From assembly GCF_007273535.1 (NCBI RefSeq), contig NZ_RIBP01000004.1, positions 3,754,602-3,818,601 on the forward strand: a stretch of DNA of 64,000 bases. The letters run 5' to 3'. This document shows, piece by piece, positions 52,887 to 62,423 of this stretch. The notes beneath the pieces are model-generated. The model did not search any database. It was not told the origin of the DNA and saw nothing but the letters and a program-made list of their open reading frames with translations. Position numbers and translations under genes: made by a program. How positions within the stretch are numbered: the first letter of the stretch is position 1; every line of letters starts with the position of its first letter. The stretch comes from Niallia circulans (GTDB lineage Bacteria; Bacillota; Bacilli; Bacillales; Cytobacillaceae).

Positions 52887-55007
52887 CTACTTACTTTCTG
52901 CAAGCCAAAGGATGCTTGTTACACCACGAGGATAATATTTGCTCCCAGCAATTTCTCCTGCGATGATTTGATCGCTCCAGCTCCAAACGGAAAGTTGCGG
53001 ATGTGTCAGCCATTTAACATGGGCAGCGTCAGCTTTTGCCCCTGTTTCATCCCATTGCCATCCGAGAATTTCTCTTGCGATGAATTGGCTTAAGTAGATT
53101 TTGCTGAGCCATGAGTTGCTGCTTGTTGATGATATTTTCCAGCCGCCGTCTGCAAACAGACAAACTCCTTCTGTCATCACTGTTTCCAAATGCTTTTTCA
53201 ATGCTTGAATATAAGCACCGAATCTTCCTGTTTCTTCAAGTGCTTCCTTGCAATTGGTGAAGTATGGGAAAATCAGCCCTTCAATTGCGGGAATTATCTT
53301 CGAATCATTGCCCTCTCCAATTACTGCTGGAATGTAGCCCTCTTCTGTCACATTCTCCACAATTGTATTGGCACATTTTTCTGCTTGAATGCCTGCTTGC
53401 TCTGCAAGCTCTGTCAGCCCTTGTTCACTGAATATCTTTTCAAGAGCGACATACGAGGCCCAGACTTTCCCAGCGAGATAAATATTATTTCTTGCTTGCC
53501 CTAATGAAACATCTAAGCTGTCATATGTCGTTATTTCAGCTCCGCCCATAACTCGGGAGGAATCAAGTCCCATTAAACCATTTCTCTTTTCAGGAATTGG
53601 ATGATCCCTGTTCAGCAAGCTTTCAAAGCAGCTCTCGACAATCGACATGTTTGCCTTCAACCATGCTTCATCCTTTGTATGTGTTACATAAACAGCAGCA
53701 CATAATATCCAGTTTACGAGCTGTTCATGTGTCATATGAGAAAAACAGCCGTCAAGCCCATACAGCTCGTAGGAAGAATAATGCGGACGGGAAATAGTAT
53801 TAGCAACACCCATATCATGGGTAAAGCTGATGCCGCCAGGATATTCGATATCGCTGTCAGGGAAGCGAACCTTATCCTCGTAGCTGAAGCGCTGCACAAA
53901 CATATCCAATTCATTTTTGACTGTCCATGGGTTCATTTTCAGCTCAAAAAATAGCTGATCGACCGTTAAATCAAATGTATTCATCATTCTGTATTCCCCT
54001 TCGTTGACAACCCAGAACGGCTCGTCGTCAACAATTAGGAACTGTGTGGAACCATAGTAGCTGCGAATCGAGTGAATCAGCATGAACTTTTGGTCTGCCG
54101 ATAAATGATCAGCAGTAAGCAGACGATTGTCTGCAGCTTCTGCTCTTTCGGCTATTTCAGCAAAATGCTCCAAGGCAAATGAGGCGACAGACTCAATATT
54201 TTCAAAATACTTCGTATAGTAATAGGATGTATCCATGCCTGCTGTAACAATGCCGCCGCGATAGAAGCAGACAGCAAACCGGTATGTCCTCACCTCTCCT
54301 GCAGGCACATCTGCGACAAGGGCACCGAGCGGACCTAAGCCGAATGTCCAATTTTCCTCATTTGGAGTCGTAAGGATATTTTCCATGCTGAAATGCATCG
54401 CTGACTTCATGTCTGCATTACTTGCAGCGATTGCCGTCAGTCTGCCTTGGCAGATTCCAGCAATTCCGTCCATCGTATCATCGAGCCGTCGCATCGAGCT
54501 GTACGGATCACTGCCTTCATAGCCGAAAAACGCCCGCCTTGCTTTTGTTCCGTTTGTATTATCAACTGTCAATTCTGCGAGAACAGCAGGCATAAGGATT
54601 TTTTTCATTTCATCCTCCTTATCCGCTCCCGGCTCTGGCACTGATTCTACTTGTGTATAAATCTTGAAGGTTAAGTCCCCTGCTTTCCATGTATCTGTTC
54701 CAAGCTTAAATTCCCTTGATACCTTCTCCTTTGGAAACGGAAAAATGATATTTGGCTTATCAGGATCTGGGTCCATGTTTTCAATATCATAACGTTTGCT
54801 TTCATCGTCTTCCTGATAGGCGAAAAACGGCAATGCCTCGTATACACCCTCTTTATCTATGCTTTCAACACCAATATAAACATTTTGTTTTGGTGAACGG
54901 CCAAGCTCCAAGTCAAGTCCTCCGCCTGCACCTGGAAATCCAAGCGTAAAGCTTGAGAATGACCCAATCGGGGAGTGATGTGCATTAAAAAACATATTTT
55001 CCGGCAT
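52887..55007 (-). CDS. xynB: Beta-xylosidase, glycoside hydrolase family 52
   Basis: A 706-residue retaining beta-xylosidase, cytoplasmic (no signal peptide), which splits imported xylo-oligosaccharides to xylose. It closely follows the Geobacillus GH52 enzyme XynB2 over its whole length. By that alignment the nucleophile is Glu336 in VVNEGEYRM and the acid/base Asp496 in TTYDSLDV. Other hallmarks are FFNAHHSPIGSF at the start and GSKYYPRGVTSILW at the end. It lies 22 bp downstream of the last ABC permease gene, so it is made with the importer. The xylA/xylB products use the xylose released. Confidence 0.96.
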   Translation of the reverse strand: MPENMFFNAHHSPIGSFSSFTLGFPGAGGGLDLELGRSPKQNVYIGVESIDKEGVYEALPFFAYQEDDESKRYDIENMDPDPDKPNIIFPFPKEKVSREFKLGTDTWKAGDLTFKIYTQVESVPEPGADKEDEMKKILMPAVLAELTVDNTNGTKARRAFFGYEGSDPYSSMRRLDDTMDGIAGICQGRLTAIAASNADMKSAMHFSMENILTTPNEENWTFGLGPLGALVADVPAGEVRTYRFAVCFYRGGIVTAGMDTSYYYTKYFENIESVASFALEHFAEIAERAEAADNRLLTADHLSADQKFMLIHSIRSYYGSTQFLIVDDEPFWVVNEGEYRMMNTFDLTVDQLFFELKMNPWTVKNELDMFVQRFSYEDKVRFPDSDIEYPGGISFTHDMGVANTISRPHYSSYELYGLDGCFSHMTHEQLVNWILCAAVYVTHTKDEAWLKANMSIVESCFESLLNRDHPIPEKRNGLMGLDSSRVMGGAEITTYDSLDVSLGQARNNIYLAGKVWASYVALEKIFSEQGLTELAEQAGIQAEKCANTIVENVTEEGYIPAVIGEGNDSKIIPAIEGLIFPYFTNCKEALEETGRFGAYIQALKKHLETVMTEGVCLFADGGWKISSTSSNSWLSKIYLSQFIAREILGWQWDETGAKADAAHVKWLTHPQLSVWSWSDQIIAGEIAGSKYYPRGVTSILWLAESK

Positions 55008-55029
55008 AATTTACAGCTCCTTTTTGTTT

Positions 55030-55926
55030 TTATCCTTTGACAGAACCTGCTGCTAATCCTTCGACAATTCGATTACTCAAGGCAATAAAAGCAATTAATA
55101 TTGGGATGATGCTAATCATTAACGTTGCACCGATTGCTCCCCAATCTGTTAAATATTGACCGACAAAATTATTAACACCAACAGTTAATGTCTTCCACTT
55201 ATCAGAACTGATAAAGGTATTGACGAAGACGAACTCATTCCAGTTATAAATCATATTGATAATGACGATTGTTGCCATAACTGGAGTTGTCATTGGCAAG
55301 GTGATTTGAAAGAAGATCCTGTGAATGGAACAACCGTCCATAACTGCCGCCTCTTCAATTTCCCGTGGCAGTGTCTGATAGAAGCCTAATAGAATCATAA
55401 TTGTTAATGGCAGATTAAAGGCAGTATAGGAAATGATGATGGAAATGGGATTATCAATCAGGTGAATGTTGTTAAAGAAGCTGAATAATGGAATTAAAGT
55501 AGAATGCAGTGGAATCATAATCCCTACCATAAACAGTCCAAGAACAAGCTTGCTCCACTTCCAATACATTCTTGTTATCGCAAAGGTGACAAAGCTTGCA
55601 AGTATGACCGTCAGCACAACTGCGACAACAGTTATCCAAACACTGTTAAAGAAATACAGACTGATATTGCCCTGTGTCCACACCTTTGCATAATTACTCC
55701 ATTGCGGGTCCTTTGGCAGAGCAAATGGTGATAAACCGAACACTTCTTGATTTGTTTTCAGAGAAAAGAAGAACAGCCAGACTAATGGGTAAATTTGAAA
55801 TACAGCAATGATACCTAAAATAATGTACAGGAAACCGAAGCCGATTTTTGATCCGATAGAACTCTTCGTCTTAGGTGAAAGTGACTTATTTGTTTTCAGT
55901 CTTTTTTGTACGGACAGCTCACTCAT
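55030..55926 (-). CDS. xynG: Xylo-oligosaccharide ABC transporter permease (MalG type)
   Basis: A 298-residue inner-membrane permease with six helices and the EAA loop REIEEAAVMDGCSIHRIFFQITLP (read in parts), which docks the ATPase. The N-terminal extension is polar. ATG 55926 follows AGAAGGGAG. It is the third gene after xynE and xynF. By order and neighbours this is the XynG equivalent of Geobacillus. No ATPase gene is present, so a shared MsmX-type ATPase is needed. The substrate assignment rests on context with GH52 and XynDC. Confidence 0.88.
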   Translation of the reverse strand: MSELSVQKRLKTNKSLSPKTKSSIGSKIGFGFLYIILGIIAVFQIYPLVWLFFFSLKTNQEVFGLSPFALPKDPQWSNYAKVWTQGNISLYFFNSVWITVVAVVLTVILASFVTFAITRMYWKWSKLVLGLFMVGIMIPLHSTLIPLFSFFNNIHLIDNPISIIISYTAFNLPLTIMILLGFYQTLPREIEEAAVMDGCSIHRIFFQITLPMTTPVMATIVIINMIYNWNEFVFVNTFISSDKWKTLTVGVNNFVGQYLTDWGAIGATLMISIIPILIAFIALSNRIVEGLAAGSVKG

Positions 55927-55946
55927 TTTTATCACTCCCTTCTGAG

Positions 55947-56825
55947 TTAATACTGGACATCTTCTTTTGATGCAGTAAGCTTTTGAATAACCCAAGTCAT
56001 AATAAGACAAAGGATAAGTAAGGCAAAGCCAATGGCACTGCCATAGCCAAAGTTATACGTTTTAAAAGCCTCTTTGTACATATAGGAAGCAATCACTTCA
56101 CTTGAACCGTTTGGCCCGCCTCCTGTCATGACATAAATGAGGTCAAAATATTTCAGTGAGCCGACAATTGCAAGGACAATCGTTACTTTAATAACCCCTG
56201 AAATGAGCGGAAGTTTTATTCTGTAAGCAATCTGCAAAGGTGTTGCACCATCTATTCTTGCTGCCTCTATTACTTCCTCCGGCACGTTTTTTAATGCTGC
56301 ATAATAAATAATGATATAGAAGCCTGCATACTGCCAAATAATTGGAACAAAGATAGCAATAAGCACAAGATTAGGATCTGCCAGCCATATTGGTGTATTT
56401 TCCACACCGAACAGCTCTAGCAATTTATTAAGCATCCCGTTTGTCGGATCGAATATTTTCAGCCACAGCTGTGCAATCGCAACAGAGGATAACAGCATTG
56501 GAATTAAATATATTTTTCGAAGCAGGTTTGCTCCTTTAATCCTGCTGGCAAGGATTACAGAGATGACTAAGTAGAAAATCAAGCTTACTGCCGAAAATAA
56601 CGCCAATAAAACAGAATGATATGTACTTGTCCAGAACATTTTATCCTTTATGAGCTGCACATAATTGTCTAAACCGATAAACTTCATTGCGCCAATACCA
56701 TCCCAATCCATCAGCCCGTAATAGCCTGTCATAACGATCGGAATATAAATCAGCACCAGAATCAGAATTAAAGCAGGCAGCACATATAAGCAAATTGCAA
56801 ATTTATTAGACATGACCGTTTTCAT
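55947..56825 (-). CDS. xynF: Xylo-oligosaccharide ABC transporter permease (MalF/UgpA type)
   Basis: A 292-residue permease with six helices and the EAA motif EEVIEAARIDGATPLQIAYRI. The opening LYVLPALILILVLIYIPI is typical of UgpA-like partners. The ATG follows AAGGAGGGGAG at 8 bp. It lies between xynE (72-bp gap with a stable hairpin) and xynG (20-bp gap). Confidence 0.88.
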   Translation of the reverse strand: MKTVMSNKFAICLYVLPALILILVLIYIPIVMTGYYGLMDWDGIGAMKFIGLDNYVQLIKDKMFWTSTYHSVLLALFSAVSLIFYLVISVILASRIKGANLLRKIYLIPMLLSSVAIAQLWLKIFDPTNGMLNKLLELFGVENTPIWLADPNLVLIAIFVPIIWQYAGFYIIIYYAALKNVPEEVIEAARIDGATPLQIAYRIKLPLISGVIKVTIVLAIVGSLKYFDLIYVMTGGGPNGSSEVIASYMYKEAFKTYNFGYGSAIGFALLILCLIMTWVIQKLTASKEDVQY

Positions 56826-56852
56826 TCGCTAATCTCCCCTCCTTTTAACTAT

Positions 56853-56876
56853 AAGGGGCACTGAACCATGCCCCTT
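56853..56876 (-). repeat. Hairpin between xynE and xynF
   Basis: AAGGGGCA (56853-56860) pairs perfectly with TGCCCCTT (56869-56876), with no T-run. It is typical of the mRNA stabilisers or attenuators that raise binding-protein levels over permeases. Confidence 0.65.
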
Positions 56877-56897
56877 CATGCCTGTAACCTATGTTTG

Positions 56898-58205
56898 TTA
56901 CTCCTCTTCAGATAATGCCTCTTCCTGCTTTTTCACAAAATCTTTTGGAGTCGCCTGCCCGCCAAATAAGGATTGAATCATATCCAAATGGACTTGTGCA
57001 ACACTTGAACTCATTTGTACATCTGCATAAAGAGTCAGGTTGGATGCACTGCCTAAATCATTAAGGATATCAATATACATTTGGTCAAGCTCTGTACTAG
57101 AAGTGTCAACAACTGTTGCTGGAATCACTCCAGCATCTGAGACTGAACGCTTGCCCCACTCCTTCACAAGGTATGAAACAAAGTCCTTTGCTTCGTCCTT
57201 TACCTTGGAATTCTCTGAAACAAATAAACCAACTCCAGGTCCACCAACATAGCTGTTAATATCTCCTTTACCGCCTTTATATGTTGGAAACTTGAAATAG
57301 CCTACCTTATCTTTAAATTCTTGTGTCACATCAGGACTAGTTGTATAGTTAGGCAGCTCCCATGTTGCCATTAAATACATGGCCGCCTGTTCATTCATGA
57401 AATAGCCTTTTGCCTCATCGTTTGATAAGCCATTAAACCCTTTGACAAATGCCCCCATGTCAACAAGCTTCTTCACTTCTTCGGCTGCTTTTAACAAAGC
57501 CGGATCTTCAAAGCTTCCAGACCGATTAATCGCCTTTGCCAGAGCTTCAGAACCGCCAATTCGGTCGGCAAGGTACATATACCACATGGATCCTGTCCAT
57601 CTGTCCTTGTTTCCAAGCGTAATAGGTGTTACTCCTTTATCTACTAACGTTTTGACTACATCAACGAATTGATTATATGTTTCTGGTATTTCAAGATTAT
57701 ATTTCTCGAAAATTTCTTTGTTGTAGTAGACTGGTGTTATGTTCAGCTCAAGTGGCAATCCGTATGTTTTACCATCCACTGCGTATGCTTCAGTCGTCCC
57801 TGCTACAAACGAGTCTTTGAAATCGCTCTCGATTTTGTCATCTAATGGTGCAAGCATGTTTCCTTCCACGAAAGGCTTTAAGTAGCCAGCAGCCCATGTT
57901 ACCCCAACGTCTGGAAGTTCATTTGATGCAGATAAAACTTTGATTTTATCTTTGTATTGTTCATTTCCAAGAATTTCTGTTTGAATTTTTATATCGGGAT
58001 GATCCTTTTCATATTGCTTGATGATATTATTAACAATCGTGTATTGTGCCTTTGAAGATCCTTCTGGCCAAAGGTGCATAAATTTAATGACGGTTTCCCC
58101 ATCACTTGAAGCGCTTTCATTTGTTGGTGAAGAACACCCTGCTAATGCTAAGACAACTATCATGACAATGGACATCATAACGAAAATAGATTTACGTCTA
58201 ATCAC
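56898..58205 (-). CDS. xynE: Xylo-oligosaccharide-binding lipoprotein
   Basis: A 435-residue extracellular solute-binding protein (family 1). The signal peptide ends in LALAGCSS with lipid Cys24. The mature part has the cluster features ADVGVTW-like PDVGVTWAAGYLKPFVEGNMLAPLD and YGLPLELNITPVYYNKEIFEKYNL. The start is GTG at 58205, 7 bp after GGGGG. It heads xynEFG and has its own promoter in the gap after xynC. Specificity for xylo-oligosaccharides is inferred from synteny with the Geobacillus xynDCEFG locus. Confidence 0.88.
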   Translation of the reverse strand: MIRRKSIFVMMSIVMIVVLALAGCSSPTNESASSDGETVIKFMHLWPEGSSKAQYTIVNNIIKQYEKDHPDIKIQTEILGNEQYKDKIKVLSASNELPDVGVTWAAGYLKPFVEGNMLAPLDDKIESDFKDSFVAGTTEAYAVDGKTYGLPLELNITPVYYNKEIFEKYNLEIPETYNQFVDVVKTLVDKGVTPITLGNKDRWTGSMWYMYLADRIGGSEALAKAINRSGSFEDPALLKAAEEVKKLVDMGAFVKGFNGLSNDEAKGYFMNEQAAMYLMATWELPNYTTSPDVTQEFKDKVGYFKFPTYKGGKGDINSYVGGPGVGLFVSENSKVKDEAKDFVSYLVKEWGKRSVSDAGVIPATVVDTSSTELDQMYIDILNDLGSASNLTLYADVQMSSSVAQVHLDMIQSLFGGQATPKDFVKKQEEALSEEE

Positions 58206-58221
58206 TTGTTTGCCCCCTTTT

Positions 58222-58250
58222 TTTATAGTTTCTTTTCACTTTTTAGTCTA
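58222..58250 (-). promoter_or_regulatory. Candidate xynE promoter
   Basis: Minus-strand TAGACT (58250-58245), 17 bp, TATAAA (58227-58222). The region upstream to 58306 should hold the response-regulator sites, but I could not define them. Confidence 0.6.
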
Positions 58251-58306
58251 CCATCATTTCTTATGGCCCTGAAAGGTCACTGTCATTAGGAAAAATACTA
58301 CTTTTT

Positions 58307-59092
58307 TTAGAAAACTCTTACATTGTTTGTCCTTCTATACAAGCTTGGTGTAACACCTTCTAACTCACGGAAAATCTTAATAAAATATTTAGCTGTTTTA
58401 TAGCCGCATTCCTCGGCAATATCTGCCACTGGATGGTTAGTGGAAATCAGCAGCTCCTTTGCATACTGAATTCTGCGCCTTGTTATATATTCACTAAAGG
58501 TTACTTTCATTTGTTCCTTAAAAAGCACACTTAAATAGCTGGAATTTAAATGGACATGCTCTGCGACTCCTTTTAAACTCAGCTCTACTTTTAAGTGCTG
58601 GTCAATATAATGAATTGCTTCTCTCACTGGTTCCTTCGTCGTTATTTCTTTCAGGTTGAGCTTGAGCAGCTTGTCATCGACAACCTTTTCAATCATTTCT
58701 GCTCTTGTTTGCTTTGTTTCGATGGTGACAGCTGCTTCGACTGCTTCAATCAGCTTCTTTTTACTGACAGGCTTAAGTAAATAGTTAACAACACCTAAGC
58801 GGAGTGCTTCCTGGGCATACTCGAACTCCGAATAAGCAGAAATGACGATTGCAACTGGTGATAGGTTTTGCATTTTTATTGCCTGCAATAGCTTAAGACC
58901 AGTTATTTGCGGCATCCGGATATCTGTTATTATTATATGAATCTTGTATTGCTTGACGAGTTCAATCGCTTCCTCGCCGTCTGCTGCAGCAATTATTTGC
59001 CATCTTTGGTCTGCCCAAGCCTCCAGTGTATTCTTAATTCCTTGCCTTGCTTTAGGCTCATCATCGACAATTAAGATTGTTTTCGTATACAT
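58307..59092 (-). CDS. xynC: AraC-type response regulator of xylo-oligosaccharide uptake
   Basis: A 261-residue response regulator of the YesN type. The receiver domain (residues 1-120) has the acidic pair DD at 10-11, phospho-acceptor Asp57 in IIITDIRMP, and Lys in LLKPVSKKK. The C-terminal AraC domain (about 160-258) shows SLKGVAEHVHLNSSYLSVLFKEQ and ADIAEECGYKTAKYFIKIFRELEGVTPSLYRR. It is shorter than usual for YesN because the linker between domains is minimal. The kinase gene lies 2 bp upstream. In Geobacillus the XynC product activates xynEFG. Confidence 0.9.
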   Translation of the reverse strand: MYTKTILIVDDEPKARQGIKNTLEAWADQRWQIIAAADGEEAIELVKQYKIHIIITDIRMPQITGLKLLQAIKMQNLSPVAIVISAYSEFEYAQEALRLGVVNYLLKPVSKKKLIEAVEAAVTIETKQTRAEMIEKVVDDKLLKLNLKEITTKEPVREAIHYIDQHLKVELSLKGVAEHVHLNSSYLSVLFKEQMKVTFSEYITRRRIQYAKELLISTNHPVADIAEECGYKTAKYFIKIFRELEGVTPSLYRRTNNVRVF

Positions 59093-59094
59093 TC

Positions 59095-60837
59095 CTATTC
59101 TCCCCCTATAATTGGAATTTCGAAGGAAACAGTTGTCCCCTTATCTAGCATACTTTTAATCTCCAGCCCCTCATGTCCATCCTCTTGGTAGTAGAGCTTC
59201 AACCTTTTAAATACGTTGGAAATAGCCATACCCTTGCCTTTTATGGAGGTAATTCCGCCTTCCTCCATCGCTGCCTTGATTTTTTCCAAGCTGTCCTCGG
59301 CTATACCTGCTCCATCATCTTCAACCGTTACCAACAAGTGTTGTGTGTTCAACATATGTCTGACAGAAATGATAATATAACAAACGCCTATCTTATTGCC
59401 TGCACCATGTATAACGGCATTTTCAACTAACGGCTGAATTAAAAACTTTGGTACCTTTACCAGTTCATAAGCTGTATCCATCTCGATGCGCCATTTTAAC
59501 TTATCGCCGAACCGCATTTGCATGATTTCCATATAATCGTTTATATGATTAAGCTCATCCTTCAAAAATACCCATTCATCCTCCAGGCTGTTCGTAATTG
59601 TATAGCGAAACAAATTAGACATTGCCACAACTGTTTCTGCAAGCTCCTCCTCTTCCTTTTCCTCAAGCGACCAATGAAGAGCATTAAGTGTATTAAAGAG
59701 AAAATGGGGGTTAATCTGTGCTTGAATTGCTTTCAATTCACTCCTGCTTTTGACGATTTCCTTTTCATAAACCATTTTAATTAAATGATTTGTTTCTTTA
59801 ACAAGTTGGTTATAGGTGCTATTCAACTCATTTATCTCATTAACAGACGGAAGCTTTGGATTCATCTCCAGTGACCCTTGACTCGCATGTCTCATTGTTT
59901 TTGTAAGCCTAATGATGGGTCTTGTGATAATGGTCGATAAAAATAAAGAACAGATAAAATAAATCAGCAGACCGATCAGGCCAGAAACGAAGATGCTTGA
60001 ACGAAGAACAGAAATACCGCTTGTCAAGGCGGTGACAGGCGTTAGAATCAGAACAGTCCAGCCGGTAATATCCGATGCCTCTCTTGTTACCATATAATCC
60101 GTTCTCTTAATTTCAACTGTCGAACTGTCATTATGTATGATAGAATGTAGCGGCTTGTCATAATCGGTAATTATCGGCTCAAGTGCTTTATCAAGCAATA
60201 TCGAATACTGATTTGTTTTATTAGTCAAATCTTTGTTTACAAATTGAAAATACTCTTTATACATACTGATAAGGATATACCCACCATTGGCATAGTTTTT
60301 GTCCATCAGATTTACTCGTCTGATAGCAAGAAAATAATTAGCATCGTTTGGGTCTTCGCCGATCCATACAAGTCTTCCCTTTTCTCTCTTCGCCATTTCC
60401 ACCCAGCTTTTCCGTAATTTAAGTGGTGCATTTGCATCATCAAGTGGTAAAACCCGATGCTCTTCATTCGTAAAAAGCTGGAAAGAAAAAATGCCATCAG
60501 AGTTTGCTGTAATGGTGTTCACTGTTCCCATCAATTCCTGCAGCTCCAAAAATGGCACTTCCTTATTTTCATATTCCTTCGTCAAAAGCTTTTGTACTTT
60601 GTCATTTGTTACAACTAGCTTTGAAGCCATGTTGATTTGCTCATACAATGATTCTAGTCTTCCATTGGCTTCCACAGCGACTTGTTTAATCTGTTTTTCC
60701 GCATTGTTTTTCAGCAAGTAGGAAACTTGATTAAAGGTGAGGATACTTACAATCAATAACACAATAAACATTGCTGACAGGAAAACTATTAATATTTGGT
60801 TTCGTAATGTATTCCACTTTTTTAAGGCTTTAAGCAT
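59095..60837 (-). CDS. xynD: Membrane sensor histidine kinase for xylo-oligosaccharides (YesM type)
   Basis: A 580-residue kinase of the LytS/YesM class. It has helix 1 (about residues 13-35), a large extracellular Cache-like sensor (about 36-275), helix 2 (about 278-302), HAMP (about 303-355), the phospho-acceptor His378 in AQINPHFLFNTLN, and an ATPase domain with PLVENAVIHG and EDDGAGI. Its promoter region carries an XylR-like box. Xylo-oligosaccharide sensing is inferred from the neighbouring transporter and GH52 gene. Confidence 0.9.
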   Translation of the reverse strand: MLKALKKWNTLRNQILIVFLSAMFIVLLIVSILTFNQVSYLLKNNAEKQIKQVAVEANGRLESLYEQINMASKLVVTNDKVQKLLTKEYENKEVPFLELQELMGTVNTITANSDGIFSFQLFTNEEHRVLPLDDANAPLKLRKSWVEMAKREKGRLVWIGEDPNDANYFLAIRRVNLMDKNYANGGYILISMYKEYFQFVNKDLTNKTNQYSILLDKALEPIITDYDKPLHSIIHNDSSTVEIKRTDYMVTREASDITGWTVLILTPVTALTSGISVLRSSIFVSGLIGLLIYFICSLFLSTIITRPIIRLTKTMRHASQGSLEMNPKLPSVNEINELNSTYNQLVKETNHLIKMVYEKEIVKSRSELKAIQAQINPHFLFNTLNALHWSLEEKEEEELAETVVAMSNLFRYTITNSLEDEWVFLKDELNHINDYMEIMQMRFGDKLKWRIEMDTAYELVKVPKFLIQPLVENAVIHGAGNKIGVCYIIISVRHMLNTQHLLVTVEDDGAGIAEDSLEKIKAAMEEGGITSIKGKGMAISNVFKRLKLYYQEDGHEGLEIKSMLDKGTTVSFEIPIIGGE

Positions 60838-60891
60838 AGTCTCCCCCTCTAGTTTTTTAGGCCACCCAACTTATAAGTAGTAAGTTCAACA

Positions 60892-60916
60892 ACTTAGTTT
60901 AATTGATGAACTAAGT
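60892..60916. promoter_or_regulatory. XylR-like operator at the xynDC promoter
   Basis: ACTTAGTT (60892-60899) and AACTAAGT (60909-60916) form a perfect inverted repeat with the same half-site as the xylA operators, TTAGTTT/AACTAA. It covers the start site predicted from TTGGGA (60946-60941), 17 bp, TATATT (60923-60918). Confidence 0.72.
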
Positions 60917-60955
60917 GAATATACTTTCCTGCAGGATTGTTCCCAACATCAAGCG

Positions 60956-60969
60956 TGTAAGCCCTTACT
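60956..60969. promoter_or_regulatory. Weak cre-like site upstream of xynD
   Basis: TGTAAGCCCTTACT matches the cre consensus at 12 of 14 positions, but the central CG is CC. It is just upstream of the -35. Confidence 0.35.
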
Positions 60970-61053
60970 TAATTCGAATTATACTATTTTTTCTAGATGG
61001 AGGATATAGAAGAGGATTAGTATTATGTAAAAATTCATTGAAATATATATAAG

Positions 61054-61087
61054 GAAAAGGGACATCCTTAACAGAATGTCCCTTTTC
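61054..61087 (-). terminator. Terminator of the luciferase-like oxidoreductase gene
   Basis: GAAAAGGGACAT (61054-61065) pairs perfectly with ATGTCCCTTTTC (61076-61087) around ten bases; the T-tract on the minus strand is poor. Confidence 0.65.
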
Positions 61088-61095
61088 TCTCCTGC

Positions 61096-62097
61096 TTATG
61101 AAAGCAGTTCCTCTGCAATCAGCCTGTATGACTGAATTTTATCAGCTATATCATAAGTAATGGTAACAATCATAATTTCATCGGCTGCATATGTCTCGCT
61201 CAGTTTGGTGAGCTTGTTTTTGACTTCCTGCGGATTTCCGATAATCATTTTTTCCTTCATGGAAGTAAGCTTTTCTGTTTCTTCTTCTGTAAGTTGATAG
61301 TTTTTTGCCTCTTCGATTGATGGGACGCCTTGTTCCCCTTGCCCCTTTGTTCGTTGCAGTGACCAAATGAGGGAGCTTAAGGCAATAGCTTCTGCTTGTT
61401 CGGTTGTTTCCGCACAAATAACGGAAACGGCCACAATTACTTCCGCTTGGCTTTCTCCATTTTTTCGCTTTTTGAAGGCGCGCTTATATTGCTGAACAAT
61501 TTCTGGGCCATCATTTTCACTCATAAAATGGCCAAATGTATAAGAAAGCCCAAGTGTTCCTGCAAGAGCAGCGCTTTTTTTGCTTGTCCCAAGCAGCCAC
61601 GGCACAGGCGAAATTTCTGGAACAGGCGCTGCCGATAATGTTGCTTGCTCGTGAACTGCAGGATATTCATCATCCAAAAACTGTAGCAGCTCCTTGATAT
61701 TTTCAGGCATTGCCCAAACCTGCTTAAGAAAGTTTTCGCAGAGGGCATTACTTGCTTCTGCAGAGCCACCTGGTGCTCTCCCAATTCCAACATCGATGCG
61801 ATTAGGAAATAATGTTGCCAGCATATTGTAGACTTCAGCAACCTTATATGGCTTATAATAGGGCAACAGAACAGCACCTGCACCAATTCGGATTGTACTT
61901 GTATTAGCTCCAATATAACTCAGCATCACTTCTGGTGCTGAGCATGCAAGGCCAGGCAAGTCATGATGTTCTGCAAGCCAATATCGTGTATATCCAAATT
62001 CCTCTCCTGCTTGTGCCAATTTGGCAGATGCAGCTAGGGCAGCTTGGGCATTTTGATTTGTAGAAATCGGTGATTGATCTAGTATTCCTAACCTCAT
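61096..62097 (-). CDS. Luciferase-like (LLM) flavin-dependent oxidoreductase
   Basis: A 333-residue FMN/F420-type monooxygenase-fold protein of the bacterial luciferase family, YceB/YddN-like subgroup. RYWLAEHHDLPGLACSAPEVML (read in parts), IRIGAGAVLLPYYKPYKVAE, NRIDVGIGRAPGG and the C-terminal MIIGNPQEVKNKL are its landmarks. Substrate and flavin source are unknown. It follows a YkvR-like gene by 15 bp and may be co-transcribed with it. Confidence 0.85.
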   Translation of the reverse strand: MRLGILDQSPISTNQNAQAALAASAKLAQAGEEFGYTRYWLAEHHDLPGLACSAPEVMLSYIGANTSTIRIGAGAVLLPYYKPYKVAEVYNMLATLFPNRIDVGIGRAPGGSAEASNALCENFLKQVWAMPENIKELLQFLDDEYPAVHEQATLSAAPVPEISPVPWLLGTSKKSAALAGTLGLSYTFGHFMSENDGPEIVQQYKRAFKKRKNGESQAEVIVAVSVICAETTEQAEAIALSSLIWSLQRTKGQGEQGVPSIEEAKNYQLTEEETEKLTSMKEKMIIGNPQEVKNKLTKLSETYAADEIMIVTITYDIADKIQSYRLIAEELLS

Positions 62098-62112
62098 AAT
62101 GATGCCTTCTTT

Positions 62113-62400
62113 CTATCTCTTCCTTTTTTCCAGTAGTGTTAACGTAAATTCGCCAACATTTCCTTTTTCGTATAAGTTCGTGACAGATGTTGAGTATTGT
62201 TGGATAGTTGCAGCAAAGGACAGCTCTGGTTCTGGAACGGTGACATGAAAGTCGTTTTTATACAATAATGTCGTAATTGCATGATAGTCCTCGTTTCCAA
62301 CATCAAAGACGACCGTAATAGAATGATGACCGTCTTTTAACTCTTCCTTATAGCTTTTCACAAGTATTTCTGTATCATTAAGCTTAATTTTGTTTACCAT
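62113..62400 (-). CDS. DUF3219 / YkvR-like small protein
   Basis: A 95-residue soluble protein resembling B. subtilis YkvR: the central segment YHAITTLLYKNDFHVTVPEPELSF and the later YSTSVTNLYEKGNVGEFTLTL agree with that family (from memory, not by search). No function is known. There is no cysteine and no membrane segment. It sits between the SNF2 helicase and LLM genes on the same strand with short gaps, so a three-gene unit is possible. Confidence 0.65.
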   Translation of the reverse strand: MVNKIKLNDTEILVKSYKEELKDGHHSITVVFDVGNEDYHAITTLLYKNDFHVTVPEPELSFAATIQQYSTSVTNLYEKGNVGEFTLTLLEKRKR

Positions 62401-62423
62401 ATCGCTAACATTCCCTCCTATAT

